From Ginsengibacter hankyongi (GTDB taxonomy: Bacteria > Bacteroidota > Bacteroidia > Chitinophagales > Chitinophagaceae): a stretch of DNA of 64,000 bases. Made by a program: the position numbers and the translations under genes. Position 1 is the stretch's first letter. Each line of letters opens with the position of its first letter. The notes below the pieces were generated by a model, which was not told the origin of the DNA, made no database searches, and saw only the letters and a program-made list of their open reading frames with translations. The stretch covers positions 1,621,501 to 1,685,500 of the forward strand of contig NZ_VYQF01000001.1 in the NCBI RefSeq assembly GCF_008710285.1, read 5' to 3'. Positions 34,286 to 42,804 of the stretch are shown piece after piece.

Positions 34286-35683
34286 CTATATTTTCCCTAC
34301 CATATCTTTTGGTATTACCCATTCATCAAATTGCTCAGGCGTTACATAGCCAAGTTTCACGGCCATTTCTTTTAACGTGGTATTTTCCTTGTGCGCTTTC
34401 TGCGCTATTTCAGCGGCTTTATAATATCCAATTTTTGTATTGAGAGCCGTTACCAGCATCAGAGAATTATCAACATGCTTTTTAATATTATCTAATATAG
34501 GTTCAATGCCTTTGGCGCATTTTTCGTTAAAGCTGTTACATCCATCACCAATAAGCCGGGCACTATGCAGAAAATTATAAATCATTACCGGTTTAAAAAC
34601 GTTTAATTCAAATTGGCCGGTGGCGCCTCCGATGCTAATTGCAACATCATTTCCCATAACCTGCGCAGCAATCATCGTAAGAGCTTCACATTGTGTCGGG
34701 TTTACTTTTCCGGGCATTATGGAAGATCCCGGTTCATTATCCGGAATATGAATTTCTCCAATTCCGCTGCGTGGCCCTGACGATAACATCCGGATGTCAT
34801 TGGCAATTTTCATAAGGCTTACAGCAACGGTTTTTAGAGCGCCGTGTGCCTCCACAATTGCATCATGTGCAGCCAGTGATTCAAATTTATTTTCCGCAGT
34901 TTGAAAAGGAAACCCCGTAAGTTTTGCAATATTTTGAGCAACATTTATTGAATAGCCCGGAGGCGTATTAATTCCCGTTCCTACAGCAGTACCCCCGAGA
35001 GCAAGCTCACTTAAATGCGGCAATGTATTTTTTATAGCCTTAATTCCATGTTCTAACTGTGACGCATAGCCGCTAAATTCCTGTCCGAGCGTTAATGGTG
35101 TTGCATCCATAAAATGGGTTCGTCCAATTTTTACAATTGACATAAACGCTTTCGCTTTTGCAACTAAAGTATTTTTGAGGTTTTCAATTGCGGGTAATGT
35201 AAGTTCATTCAGGATCGTATAAGCGGCAATGTGCATTGCAGTTGGAAAGGTGTCATTGCTTGATTGCGATTTGTTTACATCGTCATTGGGATGAAGCACT
35301 TTTTCCTTATCGGTAAGTTTACCCCCGTTTAACACGTGACCACGATACGCAATTACTTCGTTTACGTTCATGTTACTTTGCGTTCCACTTCCGGTTTGCC
35401 ATACAACAAGAGGAAACTCATCATCTAATTTGCCGTCAAGGATTTCATCACATACTCTTCCAATCAAATCGCATTTTTCTTTAGATAACACACCGGCATC
35501 AAAATTTGTAATTGCTGCTGCTTTTTTTAAATAGGCAAATGCACGGATAATTTCTTTTGGCATCCTGTTTATATCCTGTGCAATTTTAAAATTTTCTATA
35601 CTTCTTTGGGTTTGTGCGCCGTAATAAGCCGTGGCAGGCACTTTCACTTCTCCCATTGTATCCTTCTCAATTCTGTATTCCAT
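34286..35683 (-). CDS. fumC: class II fumarate hydratase
   Basis: Interconverts fumarate and malate in the citric acid cycle without an iron-sulfur cluster. The 465-residue protein has the superfamily signature [15 protein letters not shown] near residue 317, the N-terminal [14 protein letters not shown] near 96, and [11 protein letters not shown] near 137. Length and motifs are complete. It is probably first transcribed alone or with the upstream small membrane protein, and ends at a clear terminator. Confidence 0.96.
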   Translation of the reverse strand: MEYRIEKDTMGEVKVPATAYYGAQTQRSIENFKIAQDINRMPKEIIRAFAYLKKAAAITNFDAGVLSKEKCDLIGRVCDEILDGKLDDEFPLVVWQTGSGTQSNMNVNEVIAYRGHVLNGGKLTDKEKVLHPNDDVNKSQSSNDTFPTAMHIAAYTILNELTLPAIENLKNTLVAKAKAFMSIVKIGRTHFMDATPLTLGQEFSGYASQLEHGIKAIKNTLPHLSELALGGTAVGTGINTPPGYSINVAQNIAKLTGFPFQTAENKFESLAAHDAIVEAHGALKTVAVSLMKIANDIRMLSSGPRSGIGEIHIPDNEPGSSIMPGKVNPTQCEALTMIAAQVMGNDVAISIGGATGQFELNVFKPVMIYNFLHSARLIGDGCNSFNEKCAKGIEPILDNIKKHVDNSLMLVTALNTKIGYYKAAEIAQKAHKENTTLKEMAVKLGYVTPEQFDEWVIPKDMVGKI

Positions 35684-35719
35684 CTTATGTCTTCTTGGTG
35701 ATGTAATTAATTTAAATAG

Positions 35720-36220
35720 TTAATTAAGGTTTCCAGCGTGTTTACCAAAAAACCGTCCGTATTTTTTACGTTTTGCCATAGCTTTTTTTCGTAAATAATT
35801 TATAATGAAGAAATCGATGATTGTTATAATAATCACGATTAATATTAAATAAACTGAAACTATAAATCCTGAAGAAAATTTACCGTTCCATATTCCATTT
35901 TGCTTTATATAATAAAATCTTGCGTTTTCAAGTACAGCTAATGCTATAATGCCGGCCATAAAATAAAAGACACTCCACAAAAAATAAATTCCATTACCGG
36001 TTCTCCAGTAAAAAATATTTGAAAGCAATAATAATATAATAGAGAAAATGGTAACTATATTATACAGTAAATCATTGTTTAGATCGAACAGGCGAACCAC
36101 TGTAGTTGGAGAACCTGAATTTTCTAAAACCGTATGTGTACGAAAGATCCAGAAGGCAGTAAATAAAATTATTACTGATAATAACAACAAAAAAACTCTG
36201 TCTATTATTGCCATCTTCAT
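35720..36220 (-). CDS. four-helix membrane protein, unknown
   Basis: The 166-residue product has four membrane helices (about 7-26, 53-68, 77-97, 119-143) and a basic C-terminal tail (LRKKAMAKRKKYGRFFGKH). I do not recognise the family. Hydrophobic pattern and codon use look genuine. It lies 36 bases upstream of fumC and downstream of the enoyl-CoA hydratase gene on the same strand. Confidence 0.65.
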   Translation of the reverse strand: MKMAIIDRVFLLLLSVIILFTAFWIFRTHTVLENSGSPTTVVRLFDLNNDLLYNIVTIFSIILLLLSNIFYWRTGNGIYFLWSVFYFMAGIIALAVLENARFYYIKQNGIWNGKFSSGFIVSVYLILIVIIITIIDFFIINYLRKKAMAKRKKYGRFFGKHAGNLN

Positions 36221-36313
36221 TTTCCCAAAGTTAATGCAACAATTTTTAATGTAACTGGTGAATCATAAACGTAAAGACAATCATTCAGCAAACTCCATTC
36301 ACGTTTAACAAAA

Positions 36314-37108
36314 TCAGTTTCCTTTAAAAACCGGTTTTCTTTTTTCAATAAATGCTGTCGTTCCTTCTTTTTTATCAGCGGAAGAAAATACTTCTCCAAA
36401 TAATTTTATTTCCTCATTAAAACCATTCTTATCAAAATCATAAAATGCATTAACCGCTTGTATTACTTTTGAAACTGCAGTTGGAGATTTTGATAGAATC
36501 ACGTTTAATATTTCCTTTGTTTTTTCCAGAAGACTTTCAGCAGTTGTAACATGATTTATGAGGCCAAGTTCTTTAGCTTCAACTGCGTCAATCATATTGC
36601 CACTCATCATTAATTCCATTGCTTTACCTTTCCCCACAAGCATGGTTAAACGCTGTGTGCCACCATACCCCGGAATCAGTCCAAGGTTAACTTCCGGCTG
36701 GCCAAATTTTGCATTGTCGCTTGCCAGCCTGAAATGACAAGCCATTGCCAGCTCACATCCTCCGCCTAAAGCAAAACCGTTAACAGCCGCAACTACTGGC
36801 TTCGGGCAATTTTCAATTTTAAAAAATATTTGCTGACCTTTACCTGCCAGCATTGGGCCGTCTTCATCATTTATTCCTATAAATTCAGCTATATCTGCAC
36901 CTGCAACAAATGCTTTGCCTCCCTGCCCGGTAATGATAGCCGCTCTGATTTTATTATCCTCATAAACGGTTTGCATTGCCTGATCAAGCTCATCTAAAAC
37001 CGTTTTGTTAAGGGCATTTAATTTATCTGGGCGGTTGATTGTAATTGTAAATATTCCATTTTCCAATCCTGTTAAAAGTGTCTGGTACATATCAGTAATT
37101 AATTTCAA
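36314..37108 (-). CDS. enoyl-CoA hydratase/isomerase family protein
   Basis: A crotonase-fold protein with the two oxyanion-hole segments AFVAGADIAEF near residue 67 and AAVNGFALGGGCELAMACHF near 106, and the catalytic glutamate region PEVNLGLIPGYGGTQRL near 138. It likely hydrates 2-enoyl-CoA in fatty-acid or amino-acid breakdown. The listed start gives 264 residues; an internal ATG six codons later (37090), opening MYQTLLTGLENG, may be the true start. The upstream gene encodes a B12-binding subunit, fitting acyl-CoA metabolism. Confidence 0.92.
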   Translation of the reverse strand: MKLITDMYQTLLTGLENGIFTITINRPDKLNALNKTVLDELDQAMQTVYEDNKIRAAIITGQGGKAFVAGADIAEFIGINDEDGPMLAGKGQQIFFKIENCPKPVVAAVNGFALGGGCELAMACHFRLASDNAKFGQPEVNLGLIPGYGGTQRLTMLVGKGKAMELMMSGNMIDAVEAKELGLINHVTTAESLLEKTKEILNVILSKSPTAVSKVIQAVNAFYDFDKNGFNEEIKLFGEVFSSADKKEGTTAFIEKRKPVFKGN

Positions 37109-37140
37109 TAGAAATGATTAAGTGAGTTTCTTTTAATCAA

Positions 37141-37599
37141 CTAAAAATCCCGATGTACTTTTACCCATTCCTTTATATATGCAGCAATTGTTGCTGTGGG
37201 TGTTCCAGGTGGAAATAATTTTCCTACGCCTAATTCATTTAAAGATTTCATATCATCATCAGGAATTATACCGCCACCTGTAAGCAGCACATCATCCATC
37301 TTTTTTTCTGTAAGCAAGTGTAATATTTTTGGAAATACGGTATTATGAGCTCCTGATAAAATACTTACGCCGATCGCGTCTACATCTTCCTGCAAGGCAG
37401 TATTCACAACCATTTCAGGAGTTTGACGAAGCCCGGTATAAATTACTTCCATACCCGCATCGCGAAGTGAAGTTGCAATAACTTTAGCGCCGCGGTCATG
37501 ACCATCAAGTCCTACTTTGGCAATAAGAACTCTTATAGGCCGTTGCTTTATTGAATCTTTATCTATGAGAATACTATTTTTTATTGACATGCAGTACAA
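37141..37599 (-). CDS. stand-alone cobalamin-binding subunit, methylmalonyl-CoA mutase type
   Basis: The 152-residue protein consists of a B12-binding Rossmann domain alone. [20 protein letters not shown] carries the DxHxxG motif whose histidine replaces the base on cobalt; SILSGAHN and [12 protein letters not shown] complete the cofactor pocket. It matches the small C-terminal part of methylmalonyl-CoA mutases. The catalytic large subunit is not in the window. Epimerase at 20192 would feed the same pathway. Starts at 37599 or 37590 are both possible. It lies 15 bases after gltX. Confidence 0.88.
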   Translation of the reverse strand: MYCMSIKNSILIDKDSIKQRPIRVLIAKVGLDGHDRGAKVIATSLRDAGMEVIYTGLRQTPEMVVNTALQEDVDAIGVSILSGAHNTVFPKILHLLTEKKMDDVLLTGGGIIPDDDMKSLNELGVGKLFPPGTPTATIAAYIKEWVKVHRDF

Positions 37600-37614
37600 A
37601 GATAAAAGGGTTTG

Positions 37615-39162
37615 TTACAAAGCAACTTTATGGTTTTTTATTAATAAAGATAAACCATGTTCTATCCTTTTAATTGTTTCTTCTTTCTCTAATAATTCTG
37701 CTATATGAAATACACCGGGGCCGAACTTTCCACCAACAAGCATGATGCGCAAAGGAAGCATTAACTCGCCTGATTTTATCTGGTTCGCGGCAGCAATTTC
37801 TTTAAACTCTTTTTCTAATTCATCATGTTGCCATTGATTCATAAATTCATAAGCCCGTATCAATTCTACAAAAAATTGATTTTTCTTATCATCCCATTTC
37901 GGCTTAACGGCAGTTATATCAATCGTATCGGGAAATTTGAAAAAGAAAGATGATTGCAGCACAAAATCGGTTAATAAAGTACACCGGTCTTTTACTAATT
38001 GCAAAATCTTTTCCAGTTTATTTTCATCATCAATTGTGACGCTGCTTTCCTGCAATAATTTTTTTACTGATGACTGATAATTGGTGACCGGTAACTTTTT
38101 TATCCATTCATGATTGAACCACTTTGCTTTTTCAAAATCAAATTTTGCTCCACTTGAATGCACTCTTTCAATAGAAAATTTTTCTATCAATTCGTCTATG
38201 GTGAATATTTCCTGTTCAGTTCCATCATTCCAGCCTAAAACGGCCAGCAGGTTTATAAATGCTTCGGGCAAGAAACCAAGTTCTTTAAATCCTTTCAATA
38301 AATCACCGGTATTTGGATCCTTCCATTGCATTGCAAAAACGGGGAACCCCAACCGTTCGCCATCTCTCTTACTTAGCTTTCCGTTACCATCAGGTTTTAA
38401 TATTAGAGGAAAATGGGCCCACTCGGGCATGTGATGTTGCAACCCAAGATATTTCCATAAAAGCACATGCACTGGTGCACTTGGCAACCACTCTTCACCA
38501 CGAAACGCATGTGTTATCTTCATTAAATAATCGTCTACAACCACGGCAAGATGATACGTAGGCATGCCGTCTGCTTTTATTAATACTTTGTCATCAACAG
38601 AGCTTGTATCCATTTGTATGTCGCCTCTTATCATATCTCTAAAGGATACAAATTCATTGGCCTCAATTTTAATACGGATAACATGTGGAAAATTTATTTT
38701 TAATAACGCTTCTGTTTCTTCGGCAGGAAGGGTAAGAGAATTACGCATATCGTTTCTTACATGATAGCCATATTGCAGATTGCTTTTTCCTTCTGATTTT
38801 AATTTTTCTCTTAAAGATTCAATTTCTTCCGGGGTATCAAAAGCATAATATGCATGACCTTTTTTTACAAGTTCTTCTGCATATTTTCTATAAACATCTT
38901 TTCTTTCACTTTGCCTGTAAGGCCCATATTCACCTTCGTGATGGGGCCCTTCGTCGGGAAGAATACCGCACCATGTAAGGCAATCGATTATATATTGTTC
39001 TGCTCCTTCAACATAACGGTTTTGATCAGTGTCTTCAACTCTTAACACAAAATCACCGTTATGTTTTTTTGCAAATAAATAATTGTATAAAGCCGTGCGA
39101 ACGCCTCCTAAATGCAAACCCCCTGTTGGGCTTGGTGCAAACCTTACTCTTACTTTTTTCAT
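37615..39162 (-). CDS. gltX: glutamate-tRNA ligase
   Basis: Charges tRNA-Glu. The 515-residue class I synthetase has the HIGH-type motif in VRFAPSPTGGLHLGG at residues 5-19 and the KMSKS-type loop GKLSKRDGER near 260. The C-terminal anticodon-binding helices are complete. Its promoter and the terminator of the preceding lipoprotein lie just upstream. The B12-binding, enoyl-CoA hydratase and membrane-protein genes follow with short gaps. Confidence 0.96.
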   Translation of the reverse strand: MKKVRVRFAPSPTGGLHLGGVRTALYNYLFAKKHNGDFVLRVEDTDQNRYVEGAEQYIIDCLTWCGILPDEGPHHEGEYGPYRQSERKDVYRKYAEELVKKGHAYYAFDTPEEIESLREKLKSEGKSNLQYGYHVRNDMRNSLTLPAEETEALLKINFPHVIRIKIEANEFVSFRDMIRGDIQMDTSSVDDKVLIKADGMPTYHLAVVVDDYLMKITHAFRGEEWLPSAPVHVLLWKYLGLQHHMPEWAHFPLILKPDGNGKLSKRDGERLGFPVFAMQWKDPNTGDLLKGFKELGFLPEAFINLLAVLGWNDGTEQEIFTIDELIEKFSIERVHSSGAKFDFEKAKWFNHEWIKKLPVTNYQSSVKKLLQESSVTIDDENKLEKILQLVKDRCTLLTDFVLQSSFFFKFPDTIDITAVKPKWDDKKNQFFVELIRAYEFMNQWQHDELEKEFKEIAAANQIKSGELMLPLRIMLVGGKFGPGVFHIAELLEKEETIKRIEHGLSLLIKNHKVAL

Positions 39163-39166
39163 TGTG

Positions 39167-39195
39167 TAAAGATACGTATAGAGATAATTTTCAAA
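39167..39195 (-). promoter_or_regulatory. promoter for gltX
   Basis: On the minus strand TTTG (39192-39195) precedes TATCTTTA (39167-39174) by 17 bases; the -7 box has one mismatch to TAnnTTTG. The -7 box ends four bases from the ATG, so the leader would be extremely short. Confidence 0.5.
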
Positions 39196-39201
39196 GAATT
39201 G

Positions 39202-39241
39202 AGGAAAATAAAAAGTCGCAGCTTGTTGAGACTGCGACTTT
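39202..39241 (-). terminator. Rho-independent terminator after the first lipoprotein
   Basis: On the minus strand AAAGTCGCAG (39232-39241) pairs perfectly with CTGCGACTTT (39212-39221); TTATTTTCC follows. Confidence 0.75.
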
Positions 39242-39264
39242 GCAAATAGGTTTGATTAATTAAA

Positions 39265-40182
39265 TTAATACGGAAGCAAATAAGAAAGCGTATTTCCATT
39301 GGAGCCTGTAAAAGCTACCTTAAGATAAAAAAGAAGTGGACAACTGTTAACAGGATTTCCATTTGTATCAAGCCCAAATGTAATTGTGGCATTTACCTTG
39401 GGACCCGTGTGTTCTGCTTGTCCGCTAACTAAACGAAAGTCACAGCCTTGCTCGATTACTAATGGATGCAAAATCGTACAAGAAAAATCATCATTAAAAC
39501 GGTTCTTGCCGCTTATGTTACCCGTGGTAGAAATTACGATGCCGTTGTTATATGTGAAAACTCTAGTAAAATGAGTTTCCCAAGTGCGTTGCGCGCCATT
39601 GTCAAAAGTAATTGACATGTTAGTATCATCAATCTTATGTTCAATACTATCCAAAGTGGCAAGGTTTTTCAACAATCCGCCAGATACATTCGTAATAGTT
39701 CTTGTGCCGTTAATAACAATGCTTTTTCCGTCGACATTGCGGATAACTTTGAAGTTGACAAACTTAACAGTCAATTGTGCCTGGGCAGTTCCCCATTTAA
39801 AAGCAGGGGCGAAAGATACAACCACGCTGCCAGTTCTCTTACGGGTTAAATTACAATTATTGCCATTATAATTAATTGTAATAGTACGTGGATTGCTTGT
39901 TGTATCTACCGTAATTGTTGCATCGCAGGGTAATGATAATATTGGCGAGTTAATACCGGCGGGTGTTTGGTTGTAAGAGCCGCCATTGATATCTATAGAG
40001 GCATTTACGTCGTTGGTAGCAATATCCGTTTCATTGGAAAAGAACGCCTGATCATCTGCCTGCATTTTTGTTTCAGTTGTTGTATCGGCAGAAGTATTGC
40101 TGTTGTTGTCTTTTTTGCAGGAAGCAAATCCTATAGCAAAAAATACTACTGTAGAAGCGATCAAAAATTTTTTTAGTCTCAT
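39265..40182 (-). CDS. lipoprotein of unknown function, paralogue A
   Basis: The 305-residue product has a type II signal peptide (FFAIGFASCKKD, cysteine at residue 22) and a serine/threonine/aspartate-rich linker. The mature domain is beta-rich, with PCDATITVD, NYNGNNCNLTRKRTGSVVV and NGTRTITNVSGG. It matches the layout of the frameshifted lipoprotein at 41004-41934: a cysteine segment, a 'TITI-GxxC' strand, R-T/K-G, then a repeated 'xGTxTxxN' strand. Probably surface- or periplasm-exposed. The family is frequent in Chitinophagaceae, as far as I recall, and uncharacterised. Confidence 0.8.
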   Translation of the reverse strand: MRLKKFLIASTVVFFAIGFASCKKDNNSNTSADTTTETKMQADDQAFFSNETDIATNDVNASIDINGGSYNQTPAGINSPILSLPCDATITVDTTSNPRTITINYNGNNCNLTRKRTGSVVVSFAPAFKWGTAQAQLTVKFVNFKVIRNVDGKSIVINGTRTITNVSGGLLKNLATLDSIEHKIDDTNMSITFDNGAQRTWETHFTRVFTYNNGIVISTTGNISGKNRFNDDFSCTILHPLVIEQGCDFRLVSGQAEHTGPKVNATITFGLDTNGNPVNSCPLLFYLKVAFTGSNGNTLSYLLPY

Positions 40183-40273
40183 AAGGGTTGGTTTTATAGG
40201 TGATTTTTAATGAATTTTAAGACAACCTCTAATTGGGAAGGTTTAATTCATTAAAAAGATTTATTTTTCTTAC

Positions 40274-40894
40274 ATGCTTTATTTTGTAAAAACGCCTGCT
40301 TTTATTAAAAAATTGTATCCCGAATGTTTGTGGAACGTAGAAACAAATGAAAATATTTTATACATCACATTTGATGACGGCCCAACTCCACAGGTAACTT
40401 CGTCTGTACTGGAGGTATTAAAAAAATACAATGCCAAAGCAACTTTTTTTTGTATTGGCAAAAATGTAAAGGAGCATTTTGACATTTATAAGCAAATTAT
40501 TTCTGATGGGCATAAGCCCGCAAATCATACGTTTAATCATTTAAACGGCTGGAAGACCGATGATAAAAAATATCTTGAGGATATAGCAGAAGCATCCAAT
40601 ATTATTGATTCCGGATTTTTCAGGCCGCCTTACGGAAGAATTACAAAATTTCAGCTAAGAGCATTGCAAGGAGAAAAATTTAAATTGAAAACAGTCATGT
40701 GGGATGTACTTAGCGGCGATTTTGATGTAAAAATTTCTCCGGAAAATTGTTACCTCAATGTAATCAATAATGCGAAGGCAGGCTCTATTATCGTTTTTCA
40801 TGATAGCGTGAAAGCCTTTCCCAGGCTGGAATACGCCTTGCCAAAATTTTTGGATTTTTTTTCGGCAAAGGGGTTTCAATTTAAAATTCTTTAA
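40274..40894 (+). CDS. polysaccharide deacetylase (NodB domain)
   Basis: A 206-residue NodB-fold hydrolase. Motif 1 is ITFDDGPTPQVT near residue 32 (catalytic and metal aspartates), motif 2 is ANHTFNHLNGW near 80 (metal histidines), motif 3 RPPYGR near 116, and the last motif IVFHDS near 176. No signal peptide is present; the N-terminus is hydrophobic but short. It could act on peptidoglycan or another N-acetylated glycan. It is transcribed opposite to both flanking lipoproteins. Confidence 0.92.
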   Translation: MLYFVKTPAFIKKLYPECLWNVETNENILYITFDDGPTPQVTSSVLEVLKKYNAKATFFCIGKNVKEHFDIYKQIISDGHKPANHTFNHLNGWKTDDKKYLEDIAEASNIIDSGFFRPPYGRITKFQLRALQGEKFKLKTVMWDVLSGDFDVKISPENCYLNVINNAKAGSIIVFHDSVKAFPRLEYALPKFLDFFSAKGFQFKIL

Positions 40895-40909
40895 CCCCGT
40901 AAAAAAATT

Positions 40910-40939
40910 GGGCCTGGGTAGATACCCAGGCCCGTTTTT
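40910..40939. terminator. bidirectional terminator between convergent genes
   Basis: An 11-bp perfect stem GGGCCTGGGTA (40910-40920) with TACCCAGGCCC (40923-40933) is followed by GTTTTT on the plus strand and by AATTTTTTT on the minus strand. It serves the deacetylase and the lipoprotein at 41004. Confidence 0.85.
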
Positions 40940-41003
40940 AATCCGTACCCTATGAAAACTGTTGTGAAGTTATATAATTATTTTTAACAAATCAACAACA
41001 ATT

Positions 41004-41934
41004 TTACTTGTGCAGGGTAATAATGTGAGTTACGCCATTTATTGTAACGGTAGCCTTGTTATCGCAGGAACCGTCACCGTAATCCAGGATCGCCATAGTT
41101 GTATCTCGGGTGATATTCAGAGTTCCCTTAACTTTCCATGGGCAGGTAAATCTTTTAACTAAAGGAGTTACTATTTCGGAATTCCACGAATTGCCATTTG
41201 AGTTTGAACCCGAAGAATTTCCGGTGATTTCAAATTTATCGTCCAAAGGATAAAGTGGTGTGCCATTTCCTTCAACCTGGGTATGAATTCTAGTGCTATT
41301 CCACGTTCTCCAGCTTCCGCTGTTAGTATTGGTAATTTTTCCATCAATAACTTTTACAGTCCACTGTTTTTTATTTGAAAGGCTGGTATTCTCGACGGTG
41401 TGGGTGCCTTCAATTTTAAAGCTATCGACTGAGTAATCTATAAAAGTTGTTGAAACGGTGCTTCCGGGAACAGACATCGGGCCCGTATAAATAGTCAACA
41501 ATTTTTCCCTTTCTTAATTTTCCGTCTTTTCCAAGGCAGCCGGCAGTACCAAAATCGATGGTAACGGTTTTGGGAAATTGATGGGCAATGTGAGGAACAA
41601 CATTTACTGTAAAGCAACGGGAAGAAGCAGAATCGGGCGTGTTTGTTGGAGTTCCATCAGGATTTGTATCGTTGTTGTAAATAACGCCAACGCCGGCTCC
41701 AATACCTATGTCTTCTCCCACATCAGATGATTGAACACCCATGGTAATATTAAACACATCGTCATATTGCGATTCTGCAATCGCGTCACTTTGAGTCGCA
41801 TCCATAGTGGCAACAACTGCTGGTGTATCTGCGGGTTGGTTCGTACTGTTATCTTTTTTGCAGGAAGAAAACGTAGCAATACCGGCAATTAACAACAGGC
41901 TCGCTAGTTTCGAAATTTGATTTACTTGTTTCAT
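41004..41934 (-). pseudogene. lipoprotein paralogue B, frameshifted
   Basis: The first frame (41934-41422) gives a lipoprotein signal (IAGIATFSSCKKD, cysteine near residue 25) and runs to KTVTIDFGTAGCLGKDGKLRKGK. The sense then moves to a second frame (about 41501-41004) with LLTIYTGPMSVPGSTVSTTF and FKIEGTHTVENTSLS to the end. The break falls in a run of five A's around 41501-41505; removing one A joins the two halves without loss. The joined protein has about 309 residues and resembles the lipoprotein at 39265-40182. It may be a true lesion, a switchable tract or a sequencing error. Confidence 0.75.
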
Positions 41935-42034
41935 AAATGATAAGATTAAGATGAATATTTTTAATGCTCCTATGACAATGGTTGCATCAGCAAGTTTAAT
42001 AAACCGTTAAAGATTTTTAATTTTTCTTTGCTTC

Positions 42035-42802
42035 ATGAATTTTATAGATACGCATACACACTTATATTTAAAAGAGTTTTCAAATGATGTTGATGAGGTA
42101 ATAGAGCGTGCAGTAAAAGCAGGAGTTGATAAATTTTTTCTTCCTGCAATTGATAGCGCTGAAACGAGCGCAATGTTTCATCTTGAAAAAAAATTTCCGG
42201 GTAAATGTTTTGCAATGGCAGGCTTACATCCTTGCTCAGTAAAAGAAAATTATAAAGAAGAATTGTCAGCAATTGAAAAATTATTGAGCGAAAGAAAATT
42301 TGCAGCTATAGGAGAAACAGGCCTTGATTTTTATTGGGATAAAACTTTTGTAAAAGAACAATATGAAAGCCTTACTCTCCAGGCAGGATGGGCGCTTCAA
42401 TATCACATACCGTTAGTGTTGCATACACGAAACGCCCTCCAGGAAACAATTGATGTAATAAAAACATACAATGCCCGGGGATTAAAAGGAATCTTTCATT
42501 GCTTTGGAGGAACATTGCAAAATGCAAAAGATATTATTGCTCAAAACTTTTATCTTGGAATAGGAGGCGTTGTTACCTATAAAAATTCGGGGCTGGCAGA
42601 AATTATTAAAGATATTGACCTTAAACATATAGTTCTTGAAACTGATGCTCCCTATTTAACACCGGTGCCATATAGAGGAAAAAGAAATGAAAGCAGTTAT
42701 TTGATATATATAGCACAAAAAATTGGGGAGATAAAAAATATTGCTTTAGAGGTAGTTGCGGAACAAACTACCAGAAATGCAAAAGAAATCTTTAGCCTTT
42801 AA
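42035..42802 (+). CDS. tatD: TatD family metal-dependent hydrolase
   Basis: The 255-residue TIM-barrel protein has the metal ligands of TatD DNases: FIDTHTHLYL at residues 3-12, GETGLDFYWD near 92, HTRNA near 130, IFHCFGGT near 152, and LETDAPYLTPVPYRGKRNE near 203. TatD proteins are cytosolic 3'-5' exonucleases involved in DNA repair and quality control. The stop codon is only two bases from that of the convergent xylB gene. Confidence 0.92.
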   Translation: MNFIDTHTHLYLKEFSNDVDEVIERAVKAGVDKFFLPAIDSAETSAMFHLEKKFPGKCFAMAGLHPCSVKENYKEELSAIEKLLSERKFAAIGETGLDFYWDKTFVKEQYESLTLQAGWALQYHIPLVLHTRNALQETIDVIKTYNARGLKGIFHCFGGTLQNAKDIIAQNFYLGIGGVVTYKNSGLAEIIKDIDLKHIVLETDAPYLTPVPYRGKRNESSYLIYIAQKIGEIKNIALEVVAEQTTRNAKEIFSL

Positions 42803-42804
42803 CG

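Noticed and set aside
36217-36399. Minus-strand frame of 60 codons between two genes
   Set aside because: Mostly overlaps the end of the enoyl-CoA hydratase gene in another frame and shows no features.
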